Origin: Pontibacter lucknowensis
GTDB taxonomy: Bacteria > Bacteroidota > Bacteroidia > Cytophagales > Hymenobacteraceae
Assembly (NCBI RefSeq): GCF_900156415.1
Contig: NZ_FTNM01000004.1
Span: 310,001 to 374,000 of the forward strand
Length of the DNA: 64,000 bases
Direction of reading: 5' to 3'
Of the stretch, positions 52,801 through 60,308 are shown one piece after another (the first letter of the stretch is position 1; every line of letters begins with the position of its first letter). A program made the translations under genes and the position numbers. Under the pieces are notes generated by a model that saw nothing but the letters and a program-made list of their open reading frames with translations, was not told where the DNA came from and searched no databases.

Positions 52801-53904
52801 GTTCACCACCCCTCTGAATGAAGAGGCCACACTACCGATCTCGTCTTCGCTTTCAATATTAACCACCACGTCGGTGGCACCCAGTCGGATGCGGTCGGCT
52901 GCATTTTTGAGTGTAGCCAGTGAGGTAGAAATCAGACTGATGATGAAATAGGAAAGGAAGCCTACGAGCGTCAGAATAAACAGCAGCGCTACAAACAGTA
53001 CCTGCAGATAGCGCTCCTTGCGATTGCTCTCATCCTGTACCTGCTCTCTGATGTTTTGTATGAGGTGCTTTTCGGCCTGGCGAAGCGCCTCGATATTGGA
53101 GGTATACAGGCTGTAAACAGAGCCTGCATCAAAGGTGTTCAGATCTGTGTCCGGATTCTGTTCAAGTCGCTGCACAACAGCAACGGCACGTTTATAATCG
53201 TCCGACACTAAGATCTCCTGCACTTCGCTCACAGTGCCACGATCGGCGTAGCGGTAAAAGTTGTCCAACGCTGTCGTATGGCTGTTGTACTGCGTCATAA
53301 GGAGGGCGTAATCCTGATATGAGAATATGCCTTCCTGCATGGATTTCATCAGCAGACTACGCATGCGACCCAGGTGGATCTTGGCTTCGGAGAGACTTTT
53401 GAAACTGATCAGCTGGCGACTGATCTCGACGTTGCTAAGAGCTGTTGCACTGGCGTCCATGCGGTTAAGCATACTAAAAATCAGCTCATTGGAGTAGCGG
53501 CGGAAGTCGTCCACATCCAGGCGACCTTTGTCCAGGTCACTGCGGTACTTATTGATATCCTGCATCATGGAAATGGCAGGCAGGGTGCGGCTGGTCTCGC
53601 TCAGAAAATCTGTGAGGTCGAGCGTAGCAGCATCGGTCAGACTTCTTTGCGCACGTGCATCGAGCATGAAAATGGAATCGCCGGAAGCTGCCGCCAGTAT
53701 ACGGGCACGCTCGCGCTGAAAGGCGTGCAACAGAGAGGATATTTTTTCTGACTCGGTGAGCTGAGCAATCTCGTCCTGCAGCTTGTCATTCTCTTCGATT
53801 TCGCGCTGCACGGTAACAGCCACAAAATAGACAAGCGGAAAAAGGAGCAGGGCCAGCAGGAGGAGGAGTTTATCCCTGATCTTCAGGTTTCGGATGATGT
53901 TCAT
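49843..53904 (-). CDS. Giant hybrid histidine kinase with NIT-like sensor, GAF and three receivers
   Basis: This protein has 1353 residues. A transmembrane helix (about 13-31) and a helical periplasmic NIT-like domain (about 45-280, with Gln-Arg-Glu-Arg-Ala-Arg) precede a second helix (about 300-325), HAMP (325-380), GAF (about 425-580), a long Glu/Gln coiled coil (585-665), a DHp helix with Met-Ser-His-Glu-Leu-Arg-Thr-Pro (His near 676) and an HATPase domain. Three receivers follow, with Asp near 1012, 1138 and 1284. The second receiver has an extended Lys-Asn-Glu-Tyr segment after the switch Lys. NIT domains sense nitrate/nitrite or small ligands in other bacteria; the ligand here is unknown. 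It is the first gene of the cheR-cheB operon. Confidence 0.92.
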   Translation of the reverse strand: MNIIRNLKIRDKLLLLLALLLFPLVYFVAVTVQREIEENDKLQDEIAQLTESEKISSLLHAFQRERARILAAASGDSIFMLDARAQRSLTDAATLDLTDFLSETSRTLPAISMMQDINKYRSDLDKGRLDVDDFRRYSNELIFSMLNRMDASATALSNVEISRQLISFKSLSEAKIHLGRMRSLLMKSMQEGIFSYQDYALLMTQYNSHTTALDNFYRYADRGTVSEVQEILVSDDYKRAVAVVQRLEQNPDTDLNTFDAGSVYSLYTSNIEALRQAEKHLIQNIREQVQDESNRKERYLQVLFVALLFILTLVGFLSYFIISLISTSLATLKNAADRIRLGATDVVVNIESEDEIGSVASSFRGVVNKTVSLSQVAQAIGEGRYDVEIEVQSKEDMLSLAIRDMKNNLEHFTTENANRNWVLTGVAELSNLIGGETTLDKVSRHALSYLCNYTDSEAGVLYLHNNNGKLEPAASHGLQQNKIQLPVFEIGTGLVGQAVAERKVKVLEGVQEEYLRIRTGLSDIEPATVILIPLYFGNTIIGALELASRRPYTEVQRRLLDSAAERISVLIHTLKAHLQTQELLYETQNQAEELETQQEELRQLNAELKASEEELRVNQEELQEKNAELEEKAQLLEEQYEALGAKNKALEDAREAIELKIQQVETVSKYKSDFLANMSHELRTPLNSILILSRLLADNSENTLSTKQIDHAQIIHKSGNDLLRLINEILDLSKIESGMVKLETEELRLTDVSLEPMFKELAAKKKINFKERHVPGAFDSIVTDRFRLEQILKNFIGNAIKFTDEGGEVEFKVYPVTQRPKFKSEQLRDAQDVVAFAVRDTGIGIPAEKQSMVFEAFQQADTSTTRKYGGTGLGLTISKELATLLGGELMLESEPGKGSTFTLYLPRVPFGATNGSAVPEQRQAPAYTPPAAQPVTVPSTSAAQQKSQSMGQVFLNMERQDKKDICVLIVEDDKGFSDILADFAKAKNFKVHQAFTGRDGLRMALEHKPDAMLLDIQLPDMTGWDVLKKVREDKDLRNINVHVMSAYDKEVIGEHAENEEYLPKPVTLEMLNKAFGSIVSKSGANIENILIVEDNEIENKAVAELLLAHGLKSTSAYSAEEAEKVLAKQKVDCIILDLNLPGMKGYDWMKKIKSQTKLGDIPIIIYSGKDLSEEEETKLKEFANTIIIKNEYSYLRLLDEVQLFLHKVNQKLPPGNEFKMKLHVPEEVLRGKKILVVDDDVRNIYSLSSLLEMHGMQVIAAYDGREALEKLDTESGIDMVLMDVMMPEMDGIEATKRIRKDLRFKQLPIISLTAKAMKEDREKCIEAGASDYIPKPVDTDKLLTLMRVWLYEA

Positions 53905-54061
53905 CGAGCGTGCGTAGGGTTAAGCAAGGGTGAATAAGAACCTGTTAAAAATGCAAGTTAGGAAAAACAGATTTGTTTTGCCTTCAATACTTGCCTTGGC
54001 TGTTAAAAATCCAGCCTGACAATTCGCAGTTGAAGTAGGTTTTAGGAGAGTGGAGATATTG

Positions 54062-54069
54062 TATATTTG
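54062..54069 (+). promoter_or_regulatory. Candidate -7 element (TATATTTG) for the T9SS propeller gene
   Basis: This is a full TAnnTTTG match 78 bases before the ATG at 54148, with a T-rich -33 region (TTTT) about 18 bases upstream. It lies within the longer open frame and so supports the internal start. Confidence 0.5.
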
Positions 54070-54147
54070 CAGGACGGTGGCTGCCATACCTTACCATCTA
54101 TAAGTGCCACCCTGTGTCTCCCTTATTCCTGTTTACGTCAGCAGCTT

Positions 54148-56796
54148 ATGCTTAAAATTTTTACGCTAGTATTATTCATTCTGGGTGTTATCTCTGCTCC
54201 CGTATCGGCACAAACAAATAACCCTCCGGAGTGGGAGTGGAACAGCAAAGTTACAGGCATCGCTTCAGGGAGTGGTATTATAGTAGACAGCAAGGGCAAT
54301 ACCTATACAGCTGGCTCTTTCAACAAGAGCGTAACCATCGGGAACACAACCCTTACGAGTGATAAACCTCACGGGGAGGGCTATGTTGCAAAATATGATG
54401 CTGCCGGGAAAGAAGTTTGGGTCATCAAGCTTGGAGGTGACGCCAGAAAATTAGTCATGGACTCGCAAGAGAATATTTTCGTCACAGGTGGCTTCGAAGA
54501 TACGGGCGTATTCGGTTCTACTGTGCTGAAAAGCAATGGGATTCATGACTACTATTTAGTTAAACTGAATAGCGCAGGTCAGGTACTTTGGGCAACAAAC
54601 ACTACGGCGCTGAGCGGCAATGAGGCATCTGCGACCGGTGTGGATGTTGGGATCGATGCAAAAGGTAATATTTATGTAACGGGCATTTTCATCGGAGACA
54701 TTACATTCGGGAATGTTTCGTTGGCAAGTCAGGGGAGAGATCTTTTTATCTTAAAACTGGATCCATTCGGAAAGGCAATCTGGGCACGTAAAGCTGGTGG
54801 GGATGGTTTTGACTCTGTGGGAAGTATTGCTGTTGATGCAACGGGGAATAGCTTTATAACAGGAGATATCAGAGGAACGGCACATTTCGGAGCAATCTCT
54901 ATTTCATCTGAGTATAGTCTGTCAATTTCTGGTTTTCACCCGGCACTTTTTATTGCTAAATACAACACTGCAGGAGATGTGGTATGGGTAAAAAAAACAG
55001 GTAGTAGTGGTACTCACAGTCTCAAAATAACGCTCGATAAGAACGGATTTATATTCCTGACCGGTTGGTTTAGCGGTCCGGCTAACTTTGCCTCCACTAT
55101 ATTGTATGCCTACAACCAAAGTATGTTCCTGGCGAAATACGATGCAGCAGGAGATGTGATCTGGGCCCGGGAAGCTGGTGGGTACTGGTATGATTCAGGG
55201 TTGGATGTGGCAATCGACAGAGACGGTAACAGCTATGTGACCGGGTTTTACACGCGGCAAGCAACTTTTGGCAATTTTACAATAGAGAATGAAATTGGCA
55301 GCAGCTTCTATGCCGCTAAATACAATTCTGAAGGCAAGGTGTTATGGGTGAAGCAGTTTGGCTCTCCTAAAGCGGGAGGCAGGGGAAACGCAATTGCAGT
55401 GGATGCGTTGGGTAATTGCTATATTACTGGTGGAGGCAACGAGACAGCTTTTGAAGGGATAGACCAGTATGAAGATCGCTCAGACAAGTTTGTCGCCAAA
55501 CTGGCCTCAGATGCCGACCCTGCCATTCTGACCAGTAACCTGCCTGAACTGGAATACTGTGCTGGCGCAATCGTGCCTGTTTCATTTCTCAAATCCGGTT
55601 CTTACGCAGCTGGTAATACTTTCACGGCCCAACTCTCCGATGCCTCCGGTTCGTTTGCCAACCCTGTGACGATAGGTACTGGTCAATCGGCTCCCATTAT
55701 GGCTGAGTTACCGGCAGGTATAGCGCCAGGCGCTGGCTATAGGATCCGTGTGGTGGCCGGAGTGCCGGCTGTAATAGGCATGGAGAGTAGCATACCTGTC
55801 AGTATTGTTGCAAGACCTATGGCGCCTGTTGTTATACCTGCTGCAAGTTGTGGCAGCGGTAACGTGACCCTTGCAGTTTCAGGAGCTCGTACCGGTGAAG
55901 CCTACCATTGGTATGCCACCGCCACAGGAGGTGAAGTACTGGCCATTGGCCCCACGTTCAATACACCGGCTATCAACAGCACCACACACTACTATGTGTC
56001 ACTCGTAAACGGTACGGGCTGTGAAAGTAACCGGACGCTTGTAACGGCAACTATTGATCCTGCACTGAATGTGCAGGCAGGCAGCGATGCTGAACTATGC
56101 ATAGGCGGAGGCGATGTGCAGCTGACAGGATTTAGTCCGGCAGGTGGTACCTGGAGCGGAACTGGTGTAAGTAAAGCGGGAGTTTTTAGTCCCTCCTTGG
56201 CAGGTGCAGGAACTCACACTTTGACCTATACCTTTGACAATGGGCATTGCGCGGGTTACAGTACAAAAGTGATGCAGGTTACGCCCATACCTGCTATCCA
56301 GGCAGGTTTCGAACCGGTTGAGTGCGGTACTGCCGAAAGCCCGTCGGGACTCGCCCCGCTGCAGGTAAAATTTACCAACAGTACAAGCGGTGCTACTGCC
56401 TACTTGTGGGAGTTTGGCGATGGCACTACTTCGCAGGAAGCTGCACCTGGCCATACCTACAATACAATCGGCAACTATGATGTGTACCTGACTACCTTTT
56501 ATGGCAATAATTGCAGCAACAGGCAGCAGGTGACAACAGTACAAGTAGAGCGCCGGAAGGAGAACGCCAATGTGTTCACTCCGAATGGCGACGGGTTGAA
56601 TGATTATTTCGTCCTGAATGTATCCTGCCTTCCCCTTGATTTAAAAGTGTTTGACCGGTGGGGGAAACTGGTTTTTGAGCAGGCGGACTATAGACAAAAC
56701 TGGGATGGCGGAAATCAGCGAAGCGGTATTTATTTCTACCATGCCACCACCAGTAACGGGCAGAATTGGAAAGGCTGGGTTGAGATGATACGCTGA
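54148..56796 (+). CDS. SBBP beta-propeller protein with PKD and type B T9SS sorting domain
   Basis: This protein has 882 residues. A signal peptide ends near residue 23 (Val-Ser-Ala-Gln). Several SBBP propeller repeats follow (about 25-455), each with Asp-x-x-Gly-Asn-x-Tyr/Ser-x-Thr-Gly and Lys-Tyr-Asp/Asn-x-x-Gly. Next come Ig-like segments, a PKD domain (about 735-800; Trp-Glu-Phe-Gly-Asp-Gly-Thr) and a CHU_C gliding-motility-associated C-terminal domain (Asn-Val-Phe-Thr-Pro-Asn-Gly-Asp-Gly-Leu-Asn-Asp, near 810). It would be exported by the T9SS and attached to the surface. I chose the ATG at 54148; the open frame extends to a TTG at 54067, ahead of the signal peptide. The ligand is unknown. 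Confidence 0.9.
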   Translation: MLKIFTLVLFILGVISAPVSAQTNNPPEWEWNSKVTGIASGSGIIVDSKGNTYTAGSFNKSVTIGNTTLTSDKPHGEGYVAKYDAAGKEVWVIKLGGDARKLVMDSQENIFVTGGFEDTGVFGSTVLKSNGIHDYYLVKLNSAGQVLWATNTTALSGNEASATGVDVGIDAKGNIYVTGIFIGDITFGNVSLASQGRDLFILKLDPFGKAIWARKAGGDGFDSVGSIAVDATGNSFITGDIRGTAHFGAISISSEYSLSISGFHPALFIAKYNTAGDVVWVKKTGSSGTHSLKITLDKNGFIFLTGWFSGPANFASTILYAYNQSMFLAKYDAAGDVIWAREAGGYWYDSGLDVAIDRDGNSYVTGFYTRQATFGNFTIENEIGSSFYAAKYNSEGKVLWVKQFGSPKAGGRGNAIAVDALGNCYITGGGNETAFEGIDQYEDRSDKFVAKLASDADPAILTSNLPELEYCAGAIVPVSFLKSGSYAAGNTFTAQLSDASGSFANPVTIGTGQSAPIMAELPAGIAPGAGYRIRVVAGVPAVIGMESSIPVSIVARPMAPVVIPAASCGSGNVTLAVSGARTGEAYHWYATATGGEVLAIGPTFNTPAINSTTHYYVSLVNGTGCESNRTLVTATIDPALNVQAGSDAELCIGGGDVQLTGFSPAGGTWSGTGVSKAGVFSPSLAGAGTHTLTYTFDNGHCAGYSTKVMQVTPIPAIQAGFEPVECGTAESPSGLAPLQVKFTNSTSGATAYLWEFGDGTTSQEAAPGHTYNTIGNYDVYLTTFYGNNCSNRQQVTTVQVERRKENANVFTPNGDGLNDYFVLNVSCLPLDLKVFDRWGKLVFEQADYRQNWDGGNQRSGIYFYHATTSNGQNWKGWVEMIR

Positions 56797-56838
56797 CAGG
56801 GAAGTGCAGTCTGCAGCTAATGGTAATTCCCCTTCCCA

Positions 56839-57363
56839 TCAGCGCGGGTAATTGCCTGCGTCCTTTAGGGCATTTGGTGAATCTGATTTGATTGTGGGTA
56901 TAACTGTTATTTCACCGGTTGACTCCAGGATCATCACATCAATTTTGGACAGGTCCTCCTGTCCACCGTTGCGGGCGGCTGAATTGATTTCTTCTATTGT
57001 TACGCGTTCTTTTTTAAGGGCTTCATCTATTAGTTCCCCTTTGTAAAGTAATAGGGTAGGCTTGCTGGTAATAAAATGTTTGACAGCCTTATACCTCACT
57101 GAAAGCCAGGTGATAACATACTGAAGGAATATCAGTAAGAAGAAGGCCAGAACGCCATCTGCAAGCGCCACATTTTTATTGAGTGACACCGAGGCGAGTG
57201 CCGAGCCCAATGCCACCGTCACAATGAAGTCGAAAGCATTCATTTTGGAGAGTGTCCGTTTGCCGGATGATCGCAAGAGCAATACCATGGCAATATAGGC
57301 AAGAATAGTGATCGTGAAAGTTCTGAAAATACTGTCCCAGTTGTCGAAAAAGAATTTTTCCAT
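56839..57363 (-). CDS. DUF421/YetF-domain membrane protein
   Basis: This 174-residue protein has three N-terminal transmembrane helices (about 15-95) with Arg-Ser-Ser-Gly-Lys-Arg-Thr-Leu-Ser-Lys and Asp-Phe-Ile-Val-Thr-Val-Ala-Leu-Gly-Ser. A soluble YetF domain follows (about 100-165, Lys-Pro-Thr-Leu-Leu-Leu-Tyr-Lys-Gly-Glu-Leu). The family is widespread. Some members affect germination or stress, but most are of unknown role. It converges with the T9SS propeller gene, leaving 42 bases between them. Confidence 0.88.
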   Translation of the reverse strand: MEKFFFDNWDSIFRTFTITILAYIAMVLLLRSSGKRTLSKMNAFDFIVTVALGSALASVSLNKNVALADGVLAFFLLIFLQYVITWLSVRYKAVKHFITSKPTLLLYKGELIDEALKKERVTIEEINSAARNGGQEDLSKIDVMILESTGEITVIPTIKSDSPNALKDAGNYPR

Positions 57364-57560
57364 AAGGTGTGAGGTCCGCTTTTTTTAAGTTGCAGGTATA
57401 CGCCTCTTTTACTCGATTGAACCCGTGCGGTTGCAAAAGAGGAACAAACAGGGAACAGACCGGTCGATGCGTTTAATCATCAGTCCGTTCTCTACCTTTT
57501 CAAAAAGAATCGATCAGCGATCAGGCTATCAAAGAAATTGCTACCTCTAACTGTGCGGTA

Positions 57561-58820
57561 CTATTTTTTTGATTTGCTCAAGCTATTTAGCCTTATATAA
57601 TAATCGTCAAGCAAATCATAGATCGCTTTCTGATCCTTGCCTGATGAATTAGAATCCCAATCTGTATTAACTATAAAATACCTGCCCATTCTTTTATCTT
57701 TGAAAAACCAAATTACAGAGGACATTCCTGGGTCACCACCGGTATGCCCAAAATTCCCTGTAGAACCGAACCCCATCGTGATTCCCATGTTATACTCGTC
57801 ACTGTATTCACTGGTACTCCTGTTTATGAAGTTTTCTGCCGTAAGCTGTGGTGTAAAGTATTCTTTGTAACTCTGCTCTGAAAGTAAGGTTCCGTTACCA
57901 AAATACCCTTTCATGAGTTCCAAGATATACTTACCCATGTCTGAGCTTGTGGTCAGCAATCCTCCGTCAGGATACCCAACAAGTGAATAGTAGGGATATG
58001 GAGTTTGCTTATCCTGATAAGTTGGGGAATATTTTGAAAAATCAATCGCATCGAAACTCCAGCCCGACGAATTCATCTTCAAAGGGAGTAAAATATACTG
58101 GGTAGTAAACGCATCATAAGTAGTGCCTACTGCTTTCTCTAAAACCAGTGCAGCAAGTGAAGCCCCGACATTTGAATACTCAAAAGTACTACCAGGCTCC
58201 TTTGTTGAGAAAGCTTCTTTCGTGTACCATGCTCCTCCGGTATCAAGCAAGTTTTTCAAGAAATCCTCTAAGGAGATTTTAGTTGATGGAGGGTTAAAAC
58301 GTGTCGGCGAAATGTCTATGTTAAGATTCTGAACTAAATTAATTGTGTCTTTAAGGATCACATTTCTGGTAAGGTATTCTTCTGTGTCAACAATAGAAGA
58401 CGTGTGGGTTACCAAATGCCGGATAGTGATAGGAACTTCCGGGTGTTCTGGATTAAACACGTTGAAGGGTAAATACTTACTGACTGGCTCGTCTAAGTTC
58501 AGATGGCCTAATTCCTGTGCTTTAAGAATGGCAATACCAATGACAGTCTTAGATACAGAGGCAATATTCTGAACTGTGCTTTCTGTGTACTTGGTGTTTT
58601 CCCTGATATTAGAAATGCCAAAACCGTTTTGGTACAGCACCTCTTTGTCGTTCACTAAAGCTACACCGAAGCCGTTAAAACTTGTCGTTTTACTGATTTG
58701 GGTCAATTTCTCTGTCAACTCCTGTTGAGTTCGCAGAAATTCCTTTGAATGTAAATTCCTCGTCGTCTTACAGGAAACAGCTACAATAGAGACAACTACA
58801 AGTAAAAATAGATGTTTCAT
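57561..58820 (-). CDS. Class C beta-lactamase-like serine hydrolase, lipoprotein
   Basis: This 419-residue protein has a lipoprotein signal (Met-Lys-His-Leu, lipobox Val-Ala-Val-Ser-Cys). Catalytic motifs are Ser-Val-Ser-Lys (SxxK, near 89), Tyr-Ser-Asn (near 214) and His-Thr-Gly-Gly (near 358), the set of class C beta-lactamases, DD-peptidases and related esterases. It would act in the periplasm or on the surface on a peptide, ester or beta-lactam. The gene is visibly more AT-rich than its neighbours and contains no copy of the iterated TATACCT motif, which suggests transfer. ATG 58820 is chosen because it opens the signal peptide. Confidence 0.9.
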   Translation of the reverse strand: MKHLFLLVVVSIVAVSCKTTRNLHSKEFLRTQQELTEKLTQISKTTSFNGFGVALVNDKEVLYQNGFGISNIRENTKYTESTVQNIASVSKTVIGIAILKAQELGHLNLDEPVSKYLPFNVFNPEHPEVPITIRHLVTHTSSIVDTEEYLTRNVILKDTINLVQNLNIDISPTRFNPPSTKISLEDFLKNLLDTGGAWYTKEAFSTKEPGSTFEYSNVGASLAALVLEKAVGTTYDAFTTQYILLPLKMNSSGWSFDAIDFSKYSPTYQDKQTPYPYYSLVGYPDGGLLTTSSDMGKYILELMKGYFGNGTLLSEQSYKEYFTPQLTAENFINRSTSEYSDEYNMGITMGFGSTGNFGHTGGDPGMSSVIWFFKDKRMGRYFIVNTDWDSNSSGKDQKAIYDLLDDYYIRLNSLSKSKK

Positions 58821-58884
58821 ATTTTTAATCGATGTACATTCTCTCTTTTTAGGTTCCATATTGAAGTGTTGCACCCAACTAGTG

Positions 58885-58916
58885 CATATAGCAGGAGTAC
58901 ATGCTCCTACTATATG
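58885..58916. repeat. Hairpin-forming inverted repeat between mgsA and the serine hydrolase gene
   Basis: CATATAGCAGGAG (58885-58897) pairs with CTCCTACTATATG (58904-58916), with one mismatch, around TACATG. No T tract follows on either strand, so it may be an operator or mRNA structure rather than a terminator. Confidence 0.6.
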
Positions 58917-58951
58917 AACTTTGTTGTAGAGTTGGATCTGTGGATTTATAC

Positions 58952-59320
58952 CTAGTCTTTTCTTTCCAACACAATCAAATCAGCCGATGCCTTATTCAAA
59001 GCAATAGGAATGTTGTTGAGTACCGCCGTGCGGATCAGTGTTTGGATGTCGTGCTCGTGGCCGTGTGGGGTTTCTACGTCAATGAAGAATATCACCTTTT
59101 GGATCTGGCCCTGAAGCAGGCGAGCGGCTAGCAGAATATCGCCACCACTTGGGCCGTGGCCGAAGGGTTCGATGTTCATGTCAAGCAGCTCATTGATCAG
59201 CTTGGAAGTGTTAGTCGTCCCAATCAGCTTGTATTGGCGCAGGGCCTGTTGGTTCTCTTTTACCCAGTTGAGTAGTTCCGTCTTCTTGTTGTTGTGGGCA
59301 ATCAGTGCAATGGTTGTCAT
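58952..59320 (-). CDS. mgsA: Methylglyoxal synthase
   Basis: This 122-residue cytoplasmic protein has the MGS motifs in order: Ala-Leu-Ile-Ala-His-Asn-Asn-Lys-Lys, Gly-Thr-Thr-Asn-Thr, Gly-Pro-Ser-Gly-Gly-Asp, Phe-Phe-Ile-Asp, Pro-His-Gly-His-Glu-His-Asp and Asn-Ile-Pro-Ile-Ala-Leu-Asn. It converts dihydroxyacetone phosphate to methylglyoxal and phosphate, a bypass of lower glycolysis under phosphate limitation. The length is shorter than the E. coli enzyme (152) but within the family range. No glycolysis genes are next to it. Confidence 0.92.
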   Translation of the reverse strand: MTTIALIAHNNKKTELLNWVKENQQALRQYKLIGTTNTSKLINELLDMNIEPFGHGPSGGDILLAARLLQGQIQKVIFFIDVETPHGHEHDIQTLIRTAVLNNIPIALNKASADLIVLERKD

Positions 59321-59493
59321 AAGGTATGATGTATAGCTTGATTCAGTAACGCTTCAGTGCTGTTGCTGTTGAGTTAGTGAAGATAAGCTTTTCACCTTTA
59401 TAATCTAAATTCTAAACTGAAAGATCATGTCTCTCGTCAAAAGAGCGAGACATCCTACAGCGTCTGATTCAGGAGGAAAGAGAAAGAGTACCC

Positions 59494-60300
59494 ATGACAG
59501 TAGACAAAAAGTACAGAAAGATTGCGCAGTGGCTGGCCCGTTACGGTTGTGTATCCATCGGTCTCGTGTATGTGCTGCTAGGGAGCATGGCGATTCTCTC
59601 GCTGTTTGGCAGGTCAGAGGACGATGCTGATGAAGAGCGGGCACTGGATTATCTGCTTGAATACACCTTGGGAGAAATACTGGTCTGGGTAGTGCTGATT
59701 GGTATGGTCGGTTACATCACCTGGCGGGTATTTGAAGCTATAACCGACCCCTACGAGTTTGGGAAAGACCTGAAAGGTATAGGCAAAAGGGTAGGGGTTG
59801 CTCTGAGCGGCGTAGGCTATGGGCTTATTGCCTTCTCAGCTTACGAAGTGCTGAACGGAGGCGGCGGAAACAGTGAAGAGGAACAGCAACTGATGATCGC
59901 CAGAATACTGGCCTGGGATGCAGGGCCATGGCTGGTCGGCGCTGCTGGCGTGGTCACTATGCTGACTGGCCTGGTGCAGTTCCAATACGTTATACAGGGA
60001 GCCTATAACAAGCGCCTGGATCTGGGCGAACTAGAACAGTATAAAAAGCGCATTATTCACACGCTGGCATGGGCAGGATATTTTGCACGTGGTATCATCC
60101 TGCTCGTGCTTGGGTACTTTCTGCTGCGCGGCGCTATCAAGCAAGACGAAAACGCAGTCGGAGACACCGATTCAGCTTTCGATTTTATAGGTGGAGGCAC
60201 AGTGGGTGACACAGCCTTTTTCCTGGTGGCGCTGGGTACGATCTGCTATGGCTTTTTTATGTTTATCTTCAGTGTGTTTTACAAATTTAGGAGAGACTGA
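59494..60300 (+). CDS. DUF1206 membrane protein
   Basis: This 268-residue protein has six transmembrane helices arranged as three two-helix repeats, each opening with an Arg-Tyr/Arg-Gly pattern (Ala-Arg-Tyr-Gly-Cys, then Tyr-Gly-Leu-Ile-Ala, then Tyr-Phe-Ala-Arg-Gly-Ile-Ile-Leu). This is the DUF1206 signature. The function is unknown. AGGAGG at 59471-59476 lies 18 bases before the ATG, which is too far for a good ribosome site. The gene converges with threonine synthase, leaving eight bases between stops. Confidence 0.85.
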   Translation: MTVDKKYRKIAQWLARYGCVSIGLVYVLLGSMAILSLFGRSEDDADEERALDYLLEYTLGEILVWVVLIGMVGYITWRVFEAITDPYEFGKDLKGIGKRVGVALSGVGYGLIAFSAYEVLNGGGGNSEEEQQLMIARILAWDAGPWLVGAAGVVTMLTGLVQFQYVIQGAYNKRLDLGELEQYKKRIIHTLAWAGYFARGIILLVLGYFLLRGAIKQDENAVGDTDSAFDFIGGGTVGDTAFFLVALGTICYGFFMFIFSVFYKFRRD

Positions 60301-60308
60301 TGGGAAGC

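Noticed and set aside
57403..57442. CCTCTTTT...AAAAGAGG inverted repeat upstream of the YetF-domain gene
   Set aside because: The stem is only 8 bp with a 24-base loop and is A/T-heavy, so chance is a good explanation.
59471..59476. AGGAGG as ribosome site for the DUF1206 gene
   Set aside because: It is 18 bases from the ATG, too far for efficient pairing, and Bacteroidota rarely rely on such sites.
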